This document shows, piece by piece, positions 26,514 to 35,958 of a DNA stretch of 64,000 nt. The first letter of the stretch is position 1. Each line of letters starts with the position of its first letter. Where the stretch lies: positions 62,001 through 126,000 of the forward strand of contig NZ_BTHK01000007.1 of NCBI RefSeq assembly GCF_033242365.1. Direction: 5' to 3'. The notes beneath the pieces were generated by a model, which was given only the letters and a program-made list of their open reading frames with translations, had not been told where the DNA came from and made no database searches. The DNA comes from Lachnoanaerobaculum sanguinis (GTDB taxonomy: Bacteria > Bacillota > Clostridia > Lachnospirales > Lachnospiraceae). The position numbers were made by a program, and so were the translations under genes.

Positions 26514-27266
26514 ATGAATAAAAATAAAACACATAAAATTACAGCAGTGCTTCTTGCACTGCTGTTTTGGCAAATAGTAGCAATGATTTTAAACAGGTCA
26601 TTTTTACTTTCATCCCCTGTAGAAGTAGTCAAAGCATTGTTTGAACTTGGTGGGAAGAATGTATTTTGGATGGGACTTGTAAAAAGTATATTTAAAATAA
26701 TTTTGGGATTTTTAGCAGGTGGAGGAGTAGGAATATTCCTTGCAGGACTCTCATACAGATTTAAACTGTTTGAGATCTATATATCACCATATATTATGGT
26801 GATTCGCTCGGTACCGGTAGCATCATTTGTCATCATAATACTTATATGGCTTGGAAGTGAGGCACTTTCGGTTTTAGTATGTTTTTTTATGGTAATGCCA
26901 ATATTTTATGCCAATACCCTGGAAGGATTAAAGTCTGTAGATGTGAAGATGTTGCAGATGGCTAAAATATATGAACTTGGTCAAAAGGCAAAATTTATAT
27001 ACATATATTTACCGGGGCTGGAGTCATTTTTGATATCATCAAGTGTGGCTTCAATGGGAATTGCTTTTAAGTCAGGTATTGCGGCTGAGGTGATAGGCAG
27101 ACCCAAAAATACTTTGGGATTTTTCTTATTTGATGCCAAGATCTATCTTGAAACTTCCAAGGTATTTGCTATTACGCTGATAGTAATACTGTGCAGTGCA
27201 ATTTTTGAAAGATTGATAATATTTATTATGGAAAGATTTTTCGGATTGATAAAGAGGGTGTATTGA
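26514..27266 (+). CDS. NitT/TauT-type ABC transporter permease
   Basis: Membrane protein of 250 residues with six predicted helices and the binding-protein-dependent permease loop EGLKSVDVKMLQMAKIYELG with PGLESFLISS after it. It is of the SsuC/TauC/ThiX group. It starts 3 nt after the lipoprotein stop, and its TGA overlaps the ATG of the ATPase gene. Confidence 0.88.
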   Translation: MNKNKTHKITAVLLALLFWQIVAMILNRSFLLSSPVEVVKALFELGGKNVFWMGLVKSIFKIILGFLAGGGVGIFLAGLSYRFKLFEIYISPYIMVIRSVPVASFVIIILIWLGSEALSVLVCFFMVMPIFYANTLEGLKSVDVKMLQMAKIYELGQKAKFIYIYLPGLESFLISSSVASMGIAFKSGIAAEVIGRPKNTLGFFLFDAKIYLETSKVFAITLIVILCSAIFERLIIFIMERFFGLIKRVY

Positions 27267-27811
27267 TGTTTTTAAAAAATATATATAAAAGCTTTGACGG
27301 CACAGAAGTTTTGAGAGACTTCACTATGGAAATAGCTGATGGCGAACATGTTGCACTTATGGGAAAGTCCGGAAAGGGAAAGACCACTATATTAAATATT
27401 ATAATGGGCTTTGAAGCACCTGATTGCGGTGAGACGGACATAACAAAGGAAATATCTACAGTATTTCAAGAAGACAGACTAAGTGAGGGTTTTAGTGCGA
27501 TTTCAAATGTATGCCTGATGACCGGTAATAAAGAAATTGCAAAAGAAATTTTAGATAAGCTTGGCATAGAGAGTGAAAAATATGTAAATACTATGAGTGG
27601 CGGCCAAAAAAGAAGAGTGGCACTGGCAAGATGCCTATCAAGAACAGCGAAACTTTATATATTTGACGAGGCTCTAAAGGGGCTTGACGAAAAGACAAAA
27701 GCTGTGGCAATGACAGTTATAAAAGAGTATACTTGTGGAAGAAGTGTACTCTTTGTGACACATGATATAAATGAAGCAAGAGACTTTGCAGATAGAATAG
27801 TGGAGATTTAA
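27266..27811 (+). CDS. NitT/TauT-type ABC transporter ATPase, short form
   Basis: Nucleotide-binding subunit of only 181 residues, clearly shorter than the 230-260 usual for this group. All catalytic motifs remain: Walker A GKSGKGKTT, Q-loop STVFQEDRL, signature MSGGQKRRVALAR, Walker B LYIFDEALKGLDE and switch His in FVTHDINEAR. The C-terminus stops soon after the H-loop, so only accessory parts are lost. Start ATG 27266 overlaps the permease stop (ATGA), giving translational coupling. Confidence 0.87.
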   Translation: MFLKNIYKSFDGTEVLRDFTMEIADGEHVALMGKSGKGKTTILNIIMGFEAPDCGETDITKEISTVFQEDRLSEGFSAISNVCLMTGNKEIAKEILDKLGIESEKYVNTMSGGQKRRVALARCLSRTAKLYIFDEALKGLDEKTKAVAMTVIKEYTCGRSVLFVTHDINEARDFADRIVEI

Positions 27812-27813
27812 CT

Positions 27814-28809
27814 ATGGAAATAAAATTTGAAAAGCTTTCTGAGTGGCAGGTAGAGAATATAAAACTTTCGGAGGTATCATATAAGTTTGCACCGATATAT
27901 TCAAAGAATCATTTTGCCAGAGCAAAGGATGAGTTTGTTATTTACTGTGGTGAGAATAACGGTGTTTTATGGTTAAGGGATAATGAATATAAGTTTATTC
28001 CGATTAATACAGAAAATAAAAGAAGCAGTAAACTCTTGCTTAATACAGATGACGGTATTATTTTAATCAGTGAAAATGAGGCATGGAAAATGGGAGAATA
28101 TGATGAAGAATTTACTCCTATAAATATAGAAAAACCTTGTATTGCAGAAAATATAACAGAGATATCAACTTTGGGAGAGAATGAAAATTTTCCGGTTATT
28201 TGTCGTGTAAGTGTAGAGGCTATGGCTGCCAACAGCTTTACATTTTTTAAATATGATAAAGACAAAAATACAATAAAATTTGAAGACATACTACAGCCGG
28301 TATTTACAACAGAAAATACAATGAAAAAATTTTTAAATTCATTGTCTGAGGCCGACGGGCTGTATTATAAGATGGATTTTAAATATAACTATCCACAAAT
28401 TGGAAGTATGATGATAAAGGATGACGCTATATATGTATTCTTGGAGGCTGATACTGTAAATCCATGCGGACTGAGTTCGTTTAAGTATTATTGGTATGTG
28501 GAAATAACTAAAGACGGAGTGTATAAAAAGAAAATTTGGGGAGAGGAAAGATTAGAAAAACTACCGGGTAAACATGGAGTCAGAGGTAAATTTAGTGCGG
28601 ACAAGAAATACCTTATTTTATCCCCTATTTTTAAAACAGGAGAATGGAAGGGTAAGCAAAAATTACTCAGACTTTCAGATTTGGAACTTTTAGATATCAC
28701 ATTGCCAAGAGGTTACTCAAAGTTTAGAGTGATGGATATTTTTGATGAAAATGTCTTTATCAGTGATGAAGTAGATAAGATAGTGCTTTGCAAAATGACA
28801 GAAGGGTAA
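27814..28809 (+). CDS. Conserved hypothetical protein, beta-propeller-like
   Basis: Cytoplasmic protein of 331 residues that I do not recognise. Its sequence is a run of alternating short beta strands and turns rich in aromatic residues and N/D/G, with repeated W-x-G/W-x-x motifs, as in WD- or kelch-like propellers. It has no signal peptide or membrane helix. It starts 2 nt after the ABC ATPase gene and ends 4 nt before the AI-2E gene, so it is co-transcribed with the transporter; a role linked to that import system is possible but not shown. Confidence 0.55.
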   Translation: MEIKFEKLSEWQVENIKLSEVSYKFAPIYSKNHFARAKDEFVIYCGENNGVLWLRDNEYKFIPINTENKRSSKLLLNTDDGIILISENEAWKMGEYDEEFTPINIEKPCIAENITEISTLGENENFPVICRVSVEAMAANSFTFFKYDKDKNTIKFEDILQPVFTTENTMKKFLNSLSEADGLYYKMDFKYNYPQIGSMMIKDDAIYVFLEADTVNPCGLSSFKYYWYVEITKDGVYKKKIWGEERLEKLPGKHGVRGKFSADKKYLILSPIFKTGEWKGKQKLLRLSDLELLDITLPRGYSKFRVMDIFDENVFISDEVDKIVLCKMTEG

Positions 28810-28813
28810 TATT

Positions 28814-29917
28814 GTGAACGGTATAAAGAAAAAGTATATAGCCTATATTATGATAGGCACTATTTTAATATATGGAATAGTCAGATATTTTAATGTTGTT
28901 GAAGGCTATATAAAAAATATAACCAAAGCATTGATACCATTTGTGGTGGGAGCCATAATGGCATATATTATAAATATTCTTATGGATGCGTATGAAGATT
29001 TACTCCTAAAAAAATTTCATAACAAAAAAATCATAAGAATGATATCAATAACTTTGTCTTTTCTTACCTTTATGCTTGTGATAGCATTGCTTCTTGGAAT
29101 AATTATTCCGCAGCTTGTAAAAATATCGTTTTCTATAATGTACACTAATCCAAGTGATTTAAAGCAGATAATAGTTGATATCGGGAAAAATGAGCAGATA
29201 AATAATATTTTAAAGATGTTTAATATTGACACCAACAATATAGACATAGCAGGCTATATGACAAGGCTGATTAAAGAGGTAATGTCAGGTGTCGGAAATG
29301 TACTGAGCGGAATATTAAGCGGTATATCAGGATTTTTTAATACGATATTTTCTTTATTTATGGCAATTGTTTTTGCAATATATATACTTGTGGATAAGGA
29401 AAAGCTGAGAGTACAGGGAGATAAGCTGCTAAAAGCATTTCTTCCCTCAAAAAGAGACTTTATTATTGATATTATAAGTGTTTTTGATAACAGTTTTAAG
29501 AAGTATTTTGTCAGTCAGGTAAAAGAGGCGATAATACTTGGTGTATTATTATACATAGTTATGTCTATAGCAAGATTACCATATGCTTCATCTATTTCTA
29601 TTTTAGTCGGTGTGACTGCACTTATACCGGTTATCGGTGCATATGCAGGACTCTTTATCGGTGCATTGATGATACTTACAAAATCCGTGCAGAGCATGAT
29701 AATATTTATAATAGTTCACACATTGGTACAACAATTTGAAAATAATATAATATATCCGAGAGTTGTAGGAAGCTCTGTAGGACTTCCCGGCATGTGGGTT
29801 ATTGTTGCGGTTTCACTTGGAGGAAGTATTGGCGGAATATTCGGTGTACTGGTTGCAGTACCGGTAGCGGCAGGACTTTATTATATCCTAAAGAGAGAAA
29901 CACAGAAGAGATTATAA
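28814..29917 (+). CDS. AI-2E family transporter (PerM/YueF type)
   Basis: Integral membrane protein of 367 residues of the AI-2 exporter family. Seven to eight hydrophobic segments flank a soluble insertion (about 100-160). The typical C-terminal pattern PYASSISILVGVTALIPVIGAYAG, then VQQFENNIIYPRVVGSSVGLPGMW, is present and conserved across the family. Members export autoinducer-2 or act as Na+/H+ antiporters; the cargo is not predictable. Start GTG 28814 is preceded by AAGGG. Confidence 0.88.
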   Translation: MNGIKKKYIAYIMIGTILIYGIVRYFNVVEGYIKNITKALIPFVVGAIMAYIINILMDAYEDLLLKKFHNKKIIRMISITLSFLTFMLVIALLLGIIIPQLVKISFSIMYTNPSDLKQIIVDIGKNEQINNILKMFNIDTNNIDIAGYMTRLIKEVMSGVGNVLSGILSGISGFFNTIFSLFMAIVFAIYILVDKEKLRVQGDKLLKAFLPSKRDFIIDIISVFDNSFKKYFVSQVKEAIILGVLLYIVMSIARLPYASSISILVGVTALIPVIGAYAGLFIGALMILTKSVQSMIIFIIVHTLVQQFENNIIYPRVVGSSVGLPGMWVIVAVSLGGSIGGIFGVLVAVPVAAGLYYILKRETQKRL

Positions 29918-29986
29918 AGCTTATAATTATATAGATTCAGCTATAATAGTTATATGTATTTTGTGTTAAATCTATATTACATTTGC

Positions 29987-30015
29987 TTGATAAATCGACC
30001 TTAAACCATTATAAT
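29987..30015 (+). promoter_or_regulatory. Sigma-70 type promoter for the HtrA-like/yhaM/rlmD unit
   Basis: TTGATA (29987-29992), 17-nt spacer, TATAAT (30010-30015); transcription would start near 30022, about 50 nt before the ATG at 30071. Confidence 0.7.
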
Positions 30016-30070
30016 CGTTCTTAGGGAGAGCGAGGTATTATGTAATACATCCTGAAAGCAGAGGGTTTTT

Positions 30071-31330
30071 ATGCCAAATACAAAAAAAGAACATGAGCCT
30101 GATGAGAAAAATCCTTTTATAAAACAGACGATTATAGAGGATAAAAAAGCCCGTAATAAAAAGGCTGTCTCAGCGGCTTGCCTTGCTATTGTTTTTGGAA
30201 TGGTTGCAGGACCAAGTATGGCATTGACATCACATATTATAAACAAAAACATACTAAGCAAAAAGACAAAGACCACTATTGAGATTCCAAAGGAAGAAAC
30301 TACAGTTGAGAGTAGTGAGGAAGCGGAATCTTCAGAACAGGTGGAAGACATAGTTGCATCTGCTATAGAAAGTATTGATTTGAACGAAAAGAATTTGGTG
30401 CAGATGTATGAGAGCCTGAGTAAGGTTGCAGAAAAAAAAGATAATACTATTGTAAAAATAAGTGCCGTCACCACAGACACTGACTGGTTCAACAACACAT
30501 TGCAAAATGAAAGCAGTTGTTCGGGAATCATAATAGCAAAGTCGGGTGATAGCCTTATTGTTTTGGCTCCAAATATGGAAAAAGAGAGTGGAATAAAAGT
30601 TGCTTTTTTTGATGGAAGTAATCAAGAGGCTACAGTAATCGGAAGTGACGGGCTGACAAATTTAATGATACTCTCTGTAGATATCTCTTCAATGGAAGAA
30701 AAGATAAAAAACATTGAACCGGTTGTACTTGGGAATTCATATCAGCTAAAAAAAGGTGCTTTTATATTGGCGGTAGGCAGTCCGGTGGGAGTATCAAGAA
30801 GTATCGATATCGGGAATATAACTGTAATTGATAAGAATGCCAGCTTTTTTGACGGATACGGAAGAGTAATATACTGTGACAAACATCTGGACAGTATAGG
30901 AACATTTTTGCTGGATACATCAGGGAATCTGGTAGGTGTAGTCTCCAATCTGGATGACAGCTCATCCATATCAATGGCATATGGTATATCCGATTTGAAG
31001 GTGCTGATTGAAAATATGACAAACGGTGTAGGATCGGCATACTTGGGAGTTCGTGCACTTGATATAGACAAGGACAAAGCGCCTGAGGGTATGCCAAGCG
31101 GTATCTATGTATCAGAAGTCAGGGCGGATTCACCGGCCTATAATATAGGGATACAATCCGGAGATATAATTTCCATGATCGGTAATGAGGAAGTAAACTC
31201 AATAACAGGGTTTAAAAATATAATGGAAAAGCTAAAACCAAACCAAGTAGTAAATATCAAGGTAAATCGTTCGGGAAAAGACGGATTTACAGAATTGAAT
31301 TTTGAGACAACTATTGGTGCCAGGAGCTAG
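30071..31330 (+). CDS. HtrA/DegP-like membrane protein with PDZ domain, catalytic triad lost
   Basis: Protein of 419 residues: cytoplasmic N-terminus, one membrane helix (about 35-58), a Glu/Ser-rich linker, a trypsin-like S1C domain (about 120-310) and a C-terminal PDZ domain (about 318-415; GIYVSEVRADSPAYNIGIQSGDIISMIG). The S1C fold is recognised by SGIIIAK, VAFFDGSNQEATVIGSDG, LGNSYQLKKGAFILAVGSPVG and the GNITV strand. The three catalytic motifs are replaced: NHVV by LAPN, tDlAvl by LTNLMIL, and GNSGGPL by IGTFLLDTSGNL. It should therefore be a non-proteolytic pseudoenzyme, possibly a scaffold or sensor at the envelope. Confidence 0.85.
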   Translation: MPNTKKEHEPDEKNPFIKQTIIEDKKARNKKAVSAACLAIVFGMVAGPSMALTSHIINKNILSKKTKTTIEIPKEETTVESSEEAESSEQVEDIVASAIESIDLNEKNLVQMYESLSKVAEKKDNTIVKISAVTTDTDWFNNTLQNESSCSGIIIAKSGDSLIVLAPNMEKESGIKVAFFDGSNQEATVIGSDGLTNLMILSVDISSMEEKIKNIEPVVLGNSYQLKKGAFILAVGSPVGVSRSIDIGNITVIDKNASFFDGYGRVIYCDKHLDSIGTFLLDTSGNLVGVVSNLDDSSSISMAYGISDLKVLIENMTNGVGSAYLGVRALDIDKDKAPEGMPSGIYVSEVRADSPAYNIGIQSGDIISMIGNEEVNSITGFKNIMEKLKPNQVVNIKVNRSGKDGFTELNFETTIGARS

Positions 31331-31341
31331 AAGGGTAGAAA

Positions 31342-32289
31342 ATGAAATTTATTGAAAGCTTAAAAGAAGGAATGCATATTTCAGAGGTTTATCTGTGTAA
31401 AACGAAAACTATTGCAGTATCCAAGACAGGTAAGGAATATGCCAGCCTCAGTTTGCAAGACAAGACAGGAAGCATTGATGCAAAGATATGGGATCTTTAT
31501 TCTCCCGGTATCTCTGATGTAGATGCTATGACCTTTGTAGTGGTTGACGCTGAAGTTACTTCTTTTAACAATACATTGCAGCTGAAGGTTGCAAGAATAA
31601 GAGAGGCTGATGCAAAGGAATATACAGCATCAGACTATGTACCGGTATCTAAAAAAGACATTGAAAAAATGTTTGTAGAGTTAAAAGAAAAGATAAAATC
31701 AGTAAAGAATCCTTTCTTGAATAAGCTTTTGACCGCTATTTTTATAGAGGACCTTGAATTTCAATCTACATTTAAAGCATCATCGGCAGCAAAGACCGTG
31801 CATCACGGTTTTCTTGGAGGATTACTTGAGCATACTCTGGGAGTGGTGAAGCTTTGTGAATATTTTTGTGATAACTATGAGTCGTTAAATCATGATCTTC
31901 TTATCACATCCGCACTTTGCCATGATATAGGAAAGACCAGAGAGTTGTCGGCATTCCCGGCAAACGATTATACCGATGAAGGTCAGCTCGTGGGACATAT
32001 TGTAATAGGTGTGGAGATATTAAAAACTCAAATTGATAAGATTCCGGGATTCCCGAAGAAGCTTTCAAATGAGCTGATACATTGTATACTGGCTCATCAC
32101 GGAGAGCTTGAATACGGCTCACCTAAAAAACCTGCGCTTATAGAAGCTTTGGCACTCAATCTTGCAGATAATGCGGATGCAAAGATGGAGACATTTATTG
32201 AGCTGTTGGCACAGGGACAGGACGGAGCTACAGGATGGCTCGGTTATAATAAATTACTTGAGAGCAATTACAGAAAGACAAGTGTATAA
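31342..32289 (+). CDS. yhaM: 3'-5' exoribonuclease YhaM-type
   Basis: Cytoplasmic nuclease of 315 residues: an N-terminal OB fold (about 10-90; YASLSLQDKTGSIDAKIWD) and an HD phosphohydrolase domain (about 150-290) with H154/H155, H164 in GLLEHTLG, H194-D195 in CHDIGK and a late AHHGELEYGSPKKP. This is the arrangement of Bacillus YhaM (CBF1), which trims RNA and single-stranded DNA in a metal-dependent manner. It follows the HtrA-like gene by 11 nt. Confidence 0.92.
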   Translation: MKFIESLKEGMHISEVYLCKTKTIAVSKTGKEYASLSLQDKTGSIDAKIWDLYSPGISDVDAMTFVVVDAEVTSFNNTLQLKVARIREADAKEYTASDYVPVSKKDIEKMFVELKEKIKSVKNPFLNKLLTAIFIEDLEFQSTFKASSAAKTVHHGFLGGLLEHTLGVVKLCEYFCDNYESLNHDLLITSALCHDIGKTRELSAFPANDYTDEGQLVGHIVIGVEILKTQIDKIPGFPKKLSNELIHCILAHHGELEYGSPKKPALIEALALNLADNADAKMETFIELLAQGQDGATGWLGYNKLLESNYRKTSV

Positions 32290-32351
32290 TATAAATTCGA
32301 GAACGTAGACTGATTATCAAAACAGTCTTATAAGTTTAGTAATGGAGATAT

Positions 32352-33773
32352 ATGAGAACTGATAATACGGCAAGTTACAAAAAAGGTGAAATTATAACAG
32401 TTGATATAACAGACTTTGGAGAAAATGGCGAAGGCATCGGAAAAACCGATGCCTTCACATGGTTTATAAAAGATACTGTTATCGGAGATAAAGTCACAGC
32501 AAAGGTGATGAAAACAAAGAAAAGCTACGGATATGCAAGACTTGAAAGCATTATTAAGGAGAGTCCCGACAGAATAGAGGCAAAATGTCCGGTGGCAAGA
32601 AGCTGTGGCGGATGTACATTACAAAGCCTTGATTATAGTGCAGAGCTTAGACTAAAGCAAAACAAAGTGGAAAATCATCTAAAAAGAATAGGCGGATTTG
32701 ACCTCTCAAATGTAGAGATAGAAGAAATTATCGGTATGGAAGATCCGATAAGATACAGAAATAAATCCCAATTTCCGTTCGGAAGAAAGAACGGCAAAAA
32801 TATTACAGGATATTTTGCAGGCAGAACTCACAGTATAGTTGAGTTTGATGACTGTATAATCGGTATAGAAGAAAATAAGACTGTGCTTAAGACTGTGCTT
32901 GATTTTATGGAGAAGTATAATATTCCTGCCTATGATGAGGAGAGCGGCAAAGGTATAGTAAGACATGTGCTTATCAGAAAGGGATTTGCCACAGGTGAGC
33001 TGATGGTGTGCATAGTTATAAATGCAAACAATCTTTCACATAGTGATAAGCTTGTAGAGAGACTATGCAGCGCACTTGGAAGTAATTTAAAGTCTGTTTC
33101 AATCAATATAAATAAAAAGAATACCAATGTTATATTGGGAGATACAACAGTTACTCTTTATGGCAACGGATATATAGAAGATTATATAGGCGATGTAAAG
33201 TTTAGAATATCGCCACAGTCATTCTATCAGGTAAACCCTGTACAGACTAAAAAGCTGTACGGTAAAGCTTTGGAATATGCTGATCTTACAGGTAAAGAAA
33301 CAGTCTGGGATATGTACTGCGGTATAGGTACGATTTCACTTTTCCTTGCAAAGTCCGCAAAGTTTGTCTACGGTGTTGAAATAGTGGATGCCGCCATACA
33401 AAATGCAAGAGAGAACGCAAAGCTTAACAATATAGAAAATGTAAAATTCTTTGTAGGCAAGGCAGAAGAGATAATCACAGGCGAATACGAAAACGGCAAT
33501 ATAAAAGATATAGATGTAATAGTGGTAGACCCTCCAAGAAAGGGCCTCGATAAGCTTGCAATAGAAACAATGCTGAAGTTGTTACCAAAGAGAATAGTAT
33601 ATGTAAGCTGCGATTCATCTACACTGGCAAGGGATCTAAAGATGTTGTGTGAGAAGGAGTATGAGTTAAAGAAACTTACGGTGGTGGATCAGTTTTCGAG
33701 GAGTTATCATACGGAGAGTGTGGTGGTGATGGAGAGGAAATTGAAGCGAGAAGAGGTATATGATATATTTTAA
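32352..33773 (+). CDS. rlmD: 23S rRNA (uracil-C5)-methyltransferase, RlmD/TrmA family
   Basis: RNA m5U methyltransferase of 473 residues. A TRAM domain at 8-68 (VDITDFGENGEGIG) is followed by a 4Fe-4S cluster motif Cys79, Cys85, Cys88 (KCPVARSCGGC) plus a later Cys in DDCIIG, then the SAM domain with YCGIGTISLFLA, VVDPPRKGLD and nucleophile Cys in VYVSCDSSTLARDL. Paralogues in Firmicutes (RlmCD) can modify both U747 and U1939; which site applies is unknown. It is the last gene of the HtrA-like operon; accessory DNA begins right after it. Confidence 0.93.
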   Translation: MRTDNTASYKKGEIITVDITDFGENGEGIGKTDAFTWFIKDTVIGDKVTAKVMKTKKSYGYARLESIIKESPDRIEAKCPVARSCGGCTLQSLDYSAELRLKQNKVENHLKRIGGFDLSNVEIEEIIGMEDPIRYRNKSQFPFGRKNGKNITGYFAGRTHSIVEFDDCIIGIEENKTVLKTVLDFMEKYNIPAYDEESGKGIVRHVLIRKGFATGELMVCIVINANNLSHSDKLVERLCSALGSNLKSVSININKKNTNVILGDTTVTLYGNGYIEDYIGDVKFRISPQSFYQVNPVQTKKLYGKALEYADLTGKETVWDMYCGIGTISLFLAKSAKFVYGVEIVDAAIQNARENAKLNNIENVKFFVGKAEEIITGEYENGNIKDIDVIVVDPPRKGLDKLAIETMLKLLPKRIVYVSCDSSTLARDLKMLCEKEYELKKLTVVDQFSRSYHTESVVVMERKLKREEVYDIF

Positions 33774-33806
33774 TTAAATAATTCAATTATATAGGAGGCT
33801 ACTATA

Positions 33807-35453
33807 ATGGAAACATTTATATTAGAAGATCAAATGGAAAAGGTTGTAAATCCTAAAACAAAAGAGTACTTAGAAGAGGTTGTATCATGTTACAGGAATG
33901 GGAATTATAGAGCAAGTGTGGTTGCCCTATATACAACATTGATATTTGATCTTATGCAAAAGTTAATTACATTAAAAGATGTGTATGACGAAGAAGAAGC
34001 GAAGGATATATATAATGATATAAAACAAAAACAGAAAAAAAATCCATTTGATCCAAGCTGGGAAAATGATCTTATAGATGCGATATGTAAAGTTATGAAA
34101 ATTATATCTGAGGTAGAAAAAGAAGAACTTAAACATTTGAAAAAGGAGAGAAATTATGCTGCTCATCCTATAATTAATGAAAGTGAAGAACTTACTTTAA
34201 AGCCTATAAGAAAAGAAACTGCTGGGGACCTGATAAGAAAGGCATTTGAGATAGTATTTTTAAGGGATGCTATCCTTGGAAGAAGAGATTTATATATAAA
34301 AATTGTAGAAGATTTAAAAGGATATTATTCAAGAGTTGGAGAAACAGGGTTTAAAAAGTACGTATATAATAAATATTTAAATAGAATGACTCAGGCAAGA
34401 AAAAATGAGCTTTTTAAGTTTTTGTGGCAATCGGTATTTATATGGGATGATGGTGACACTACTAGAAATAGAGACTCGAATTTATTGGGTCTAATATATA
34501 TATATAATGGTGATAGTAAAGGTTATCAGAAAATTATTAAGGATAATGAAGATAAACTTTTGAATAAGATTCAAGTTGAAACATTTAGCAGTTGGTGTAA
34601 TAGTAAGGGATATACAGGTACAGAGTCTTGTGCAATTTTAGAGTTTAATTATATAAGTAGAATTATAAATTTTATTAAGTTCATAGAGCTGAACCCAGGT
34701 ATATATAATTGTTTAAATGACTACAGTAAGAGTATTATACAATCATCAATTAAAAATATGTATGTAAAAGAAAATCAACAAGGGGAAAATTTTGAACTTG
34801 AACAAGAACAAATAAAGTTAGAAGCAGTTGCTATTTTCCTAAAACCGGATTATATTAGTAAAAATTTTGATACTATAATTAAATACAAAAAGGAAATCTA
34901 TATACGTGAAATAGATTTAGATATTATGCTAAAACAAGCAGAATTTTATGGATATGCAAAGGAGTTTAGAAAATTTTTGATAGATTACTGTACAGGAGCA
35001 TATAGTTTTGAAGATGCAAAAAGAAATTTTATGTATATAGAGTTATGTAAAGAATCTTATAAAGAGGAAGAGTATCATTACATGTTAATAAAGATGAATA
35101 ATAACAGCCAGATTTATGAAAATTATGATAAAAAATACTGGCTAACTAAACTCGAAGATATGCATGGTGATAAATTAGTATCAACAGATGAGGAGAAAGC
35201 TTTATATTATAATCTATTTGAAAGTGTTAAGAGATATAATATAGAAAGAGTTTTAGACTTGATTGAAAAAAGGGTTCATTTATATAATAAAGATGAATTA
35301 TGGTCTATTTTTACTGAAATTAAAAAAGAAAAAATAAAGAATAATACATCAGTGCAGAAAGAAGTAAAGGATTATCAGAAGATATTGTCAGTGTTAGAAA
35401 GTATGGACAAAACAGTACTTTATGCGTTTGAAGAAATATTTACAACTAAATAG
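33807..35453 (+). CDS. HEPN-domain protein of unknown function (candidate defence or toxin RNase)
   Basis: Helix-rich cytoplasmic protein of 548 residues, not recognised as a named family. The first ~160 residues look like a HEPN fold: four predicted helices with the RNase motif R115-N-Y-A-A-H120 (pattern R-x4-H) and acidic residues ahead of it (VEKEELKHLKKERNYAAH). The remaining ~390 residues are charged helices without a clear domain. The gene is visibly richer in A and T than its left neighbour rlmD and opens an accessory region with a Fic protein and a three-gene nuclease/helicase cassette, so phage defence by abortive infection is a reasonable inference. A good RBS AGGAGG supports ATG 33807. 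Confidence 0.65.
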   Translation: METFILEDQMEKVVNPKTKEYLEEVVSCYRNGNYRASVVALYTTLIFDLMQKLITLKDVYDEEEAKDIYNDIKQKQKKNPFDPSWENDLIDAICKVMKIISEVEKEELKHLKKERNYAAHPIINESEELTLKPIRKETAGDLIRKAFEIVFLRDAILGRRDLYIKIVEDLKGYYSRVGETGFKKYVYNKYLNRMTQARKNELFKFLWQSVFIWDDGDTTRNRDSNLLGLIYIYNGDSKGYQKIIKDNEDKLLNKIQVETFSSWCNSKGYTGTESCAILEFNYISRIINFIKFIELNPGIYNCLNDYSKSIIQSSIKNMYVKENQQGENFELEQEQIKLEAVAIFLKPDYISKNFDTIIKYKKEIYIREIDLDIMLKQAEFYGYAKEFRKFLIDYCTGAYSFEDAKRNFMYIELCKESYKEEEYHYMLIKMNNNSQIYENYDKKYWLTKLEDMHGDKLVSTDEEKALYYNLFESVKRYNIERVLDLIEKRVHLYNKDELWSIFTEIKKEKIKNNTSVQKEVKDYQKILSVLESMDKTVLYAFEEIFTTK

Positions 35454-35531
35454 TTTTGATGCTTACACTAAGTAAAGTTAATCATAATTCCAAAGGAACT
35501 TTGAAAAGGCGAATATGACCTAAGTGTATCA

Positions 35532-35816
35532 GTGAGTTTGCCAAGTATTCAGGAAGATTCAGTTCGTGAAGTAGTTGGAGAAAATGGAGAGTATATGGCA
35601 GGACCTCTTGTACAAAAGTCTGATATAAGTGGTGATAGTTATTTAAAAGTAATGTTTGAAGTGAAAGTCGATAGTGATGTAGTAGTTAATCCAACTGAAG
35701 ATTATCTACATACAACATTTAGAAATAAAAAAACTATAGTGGATACTGTACTGATATTTTTGACAAAATCAGAGAATTATCAGGAGATAACTAGATTTTA
35801 TTATTTTAAAGAATGA
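35532..35816 (+). CDS. Small hypothetical protein, possibly a gene remnant
   Basis: Frame of 94 residues with no clear ribosome binding site; the candidate GTG start (35532) lies within a frame open since 35505. It contains DSVREVVGENGEYMAGPLV and a beta-rich C-terminal half. It may be the tail of a decayed gene whose front has shifted frame in 35455-35505. Not recognised. Confidence 0.3.
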   Translation: MSLPSIQEDSVREVVGENGEYMAGPLVQKSDISGDSYLKVMFEVKVDSDVVVNPTEDYLHTTFRNKKTIVDTVLIFLTKSENYQEITRFYYFKE

Positions 35817-35853
35817 TATAAATATGCCGTTATATTTTTAAATTATACTGGTT

Positions 35854-35882
35854 TTTACTTAAGTGCATCATAATATTATATT
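35854..35882 (+). promoter_or_regulatory. Promoter for the Fic gene and following cassette
   Basis: TTTACT (35854-35859), 17-nt spacer, TATATT (35877-35882), 76 bp before the chosen start at 35959. Confidence 0.5.
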
Positions 35883-35958
35883 GTGTAAATAGGAACTACA
35901 TATTACATAGAAGTAGGACAGAGTAGTTATATATTGATGTATGTTGGGAGGTGATGTT

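Noticed and set aside
35455..35620. Possible lactate/malate dehydrogenase C-terminal remnant (GEYDLS...SLPS)
   Set aside because: A short match across a frameshift only; the rest of the frame does not resemble that family.
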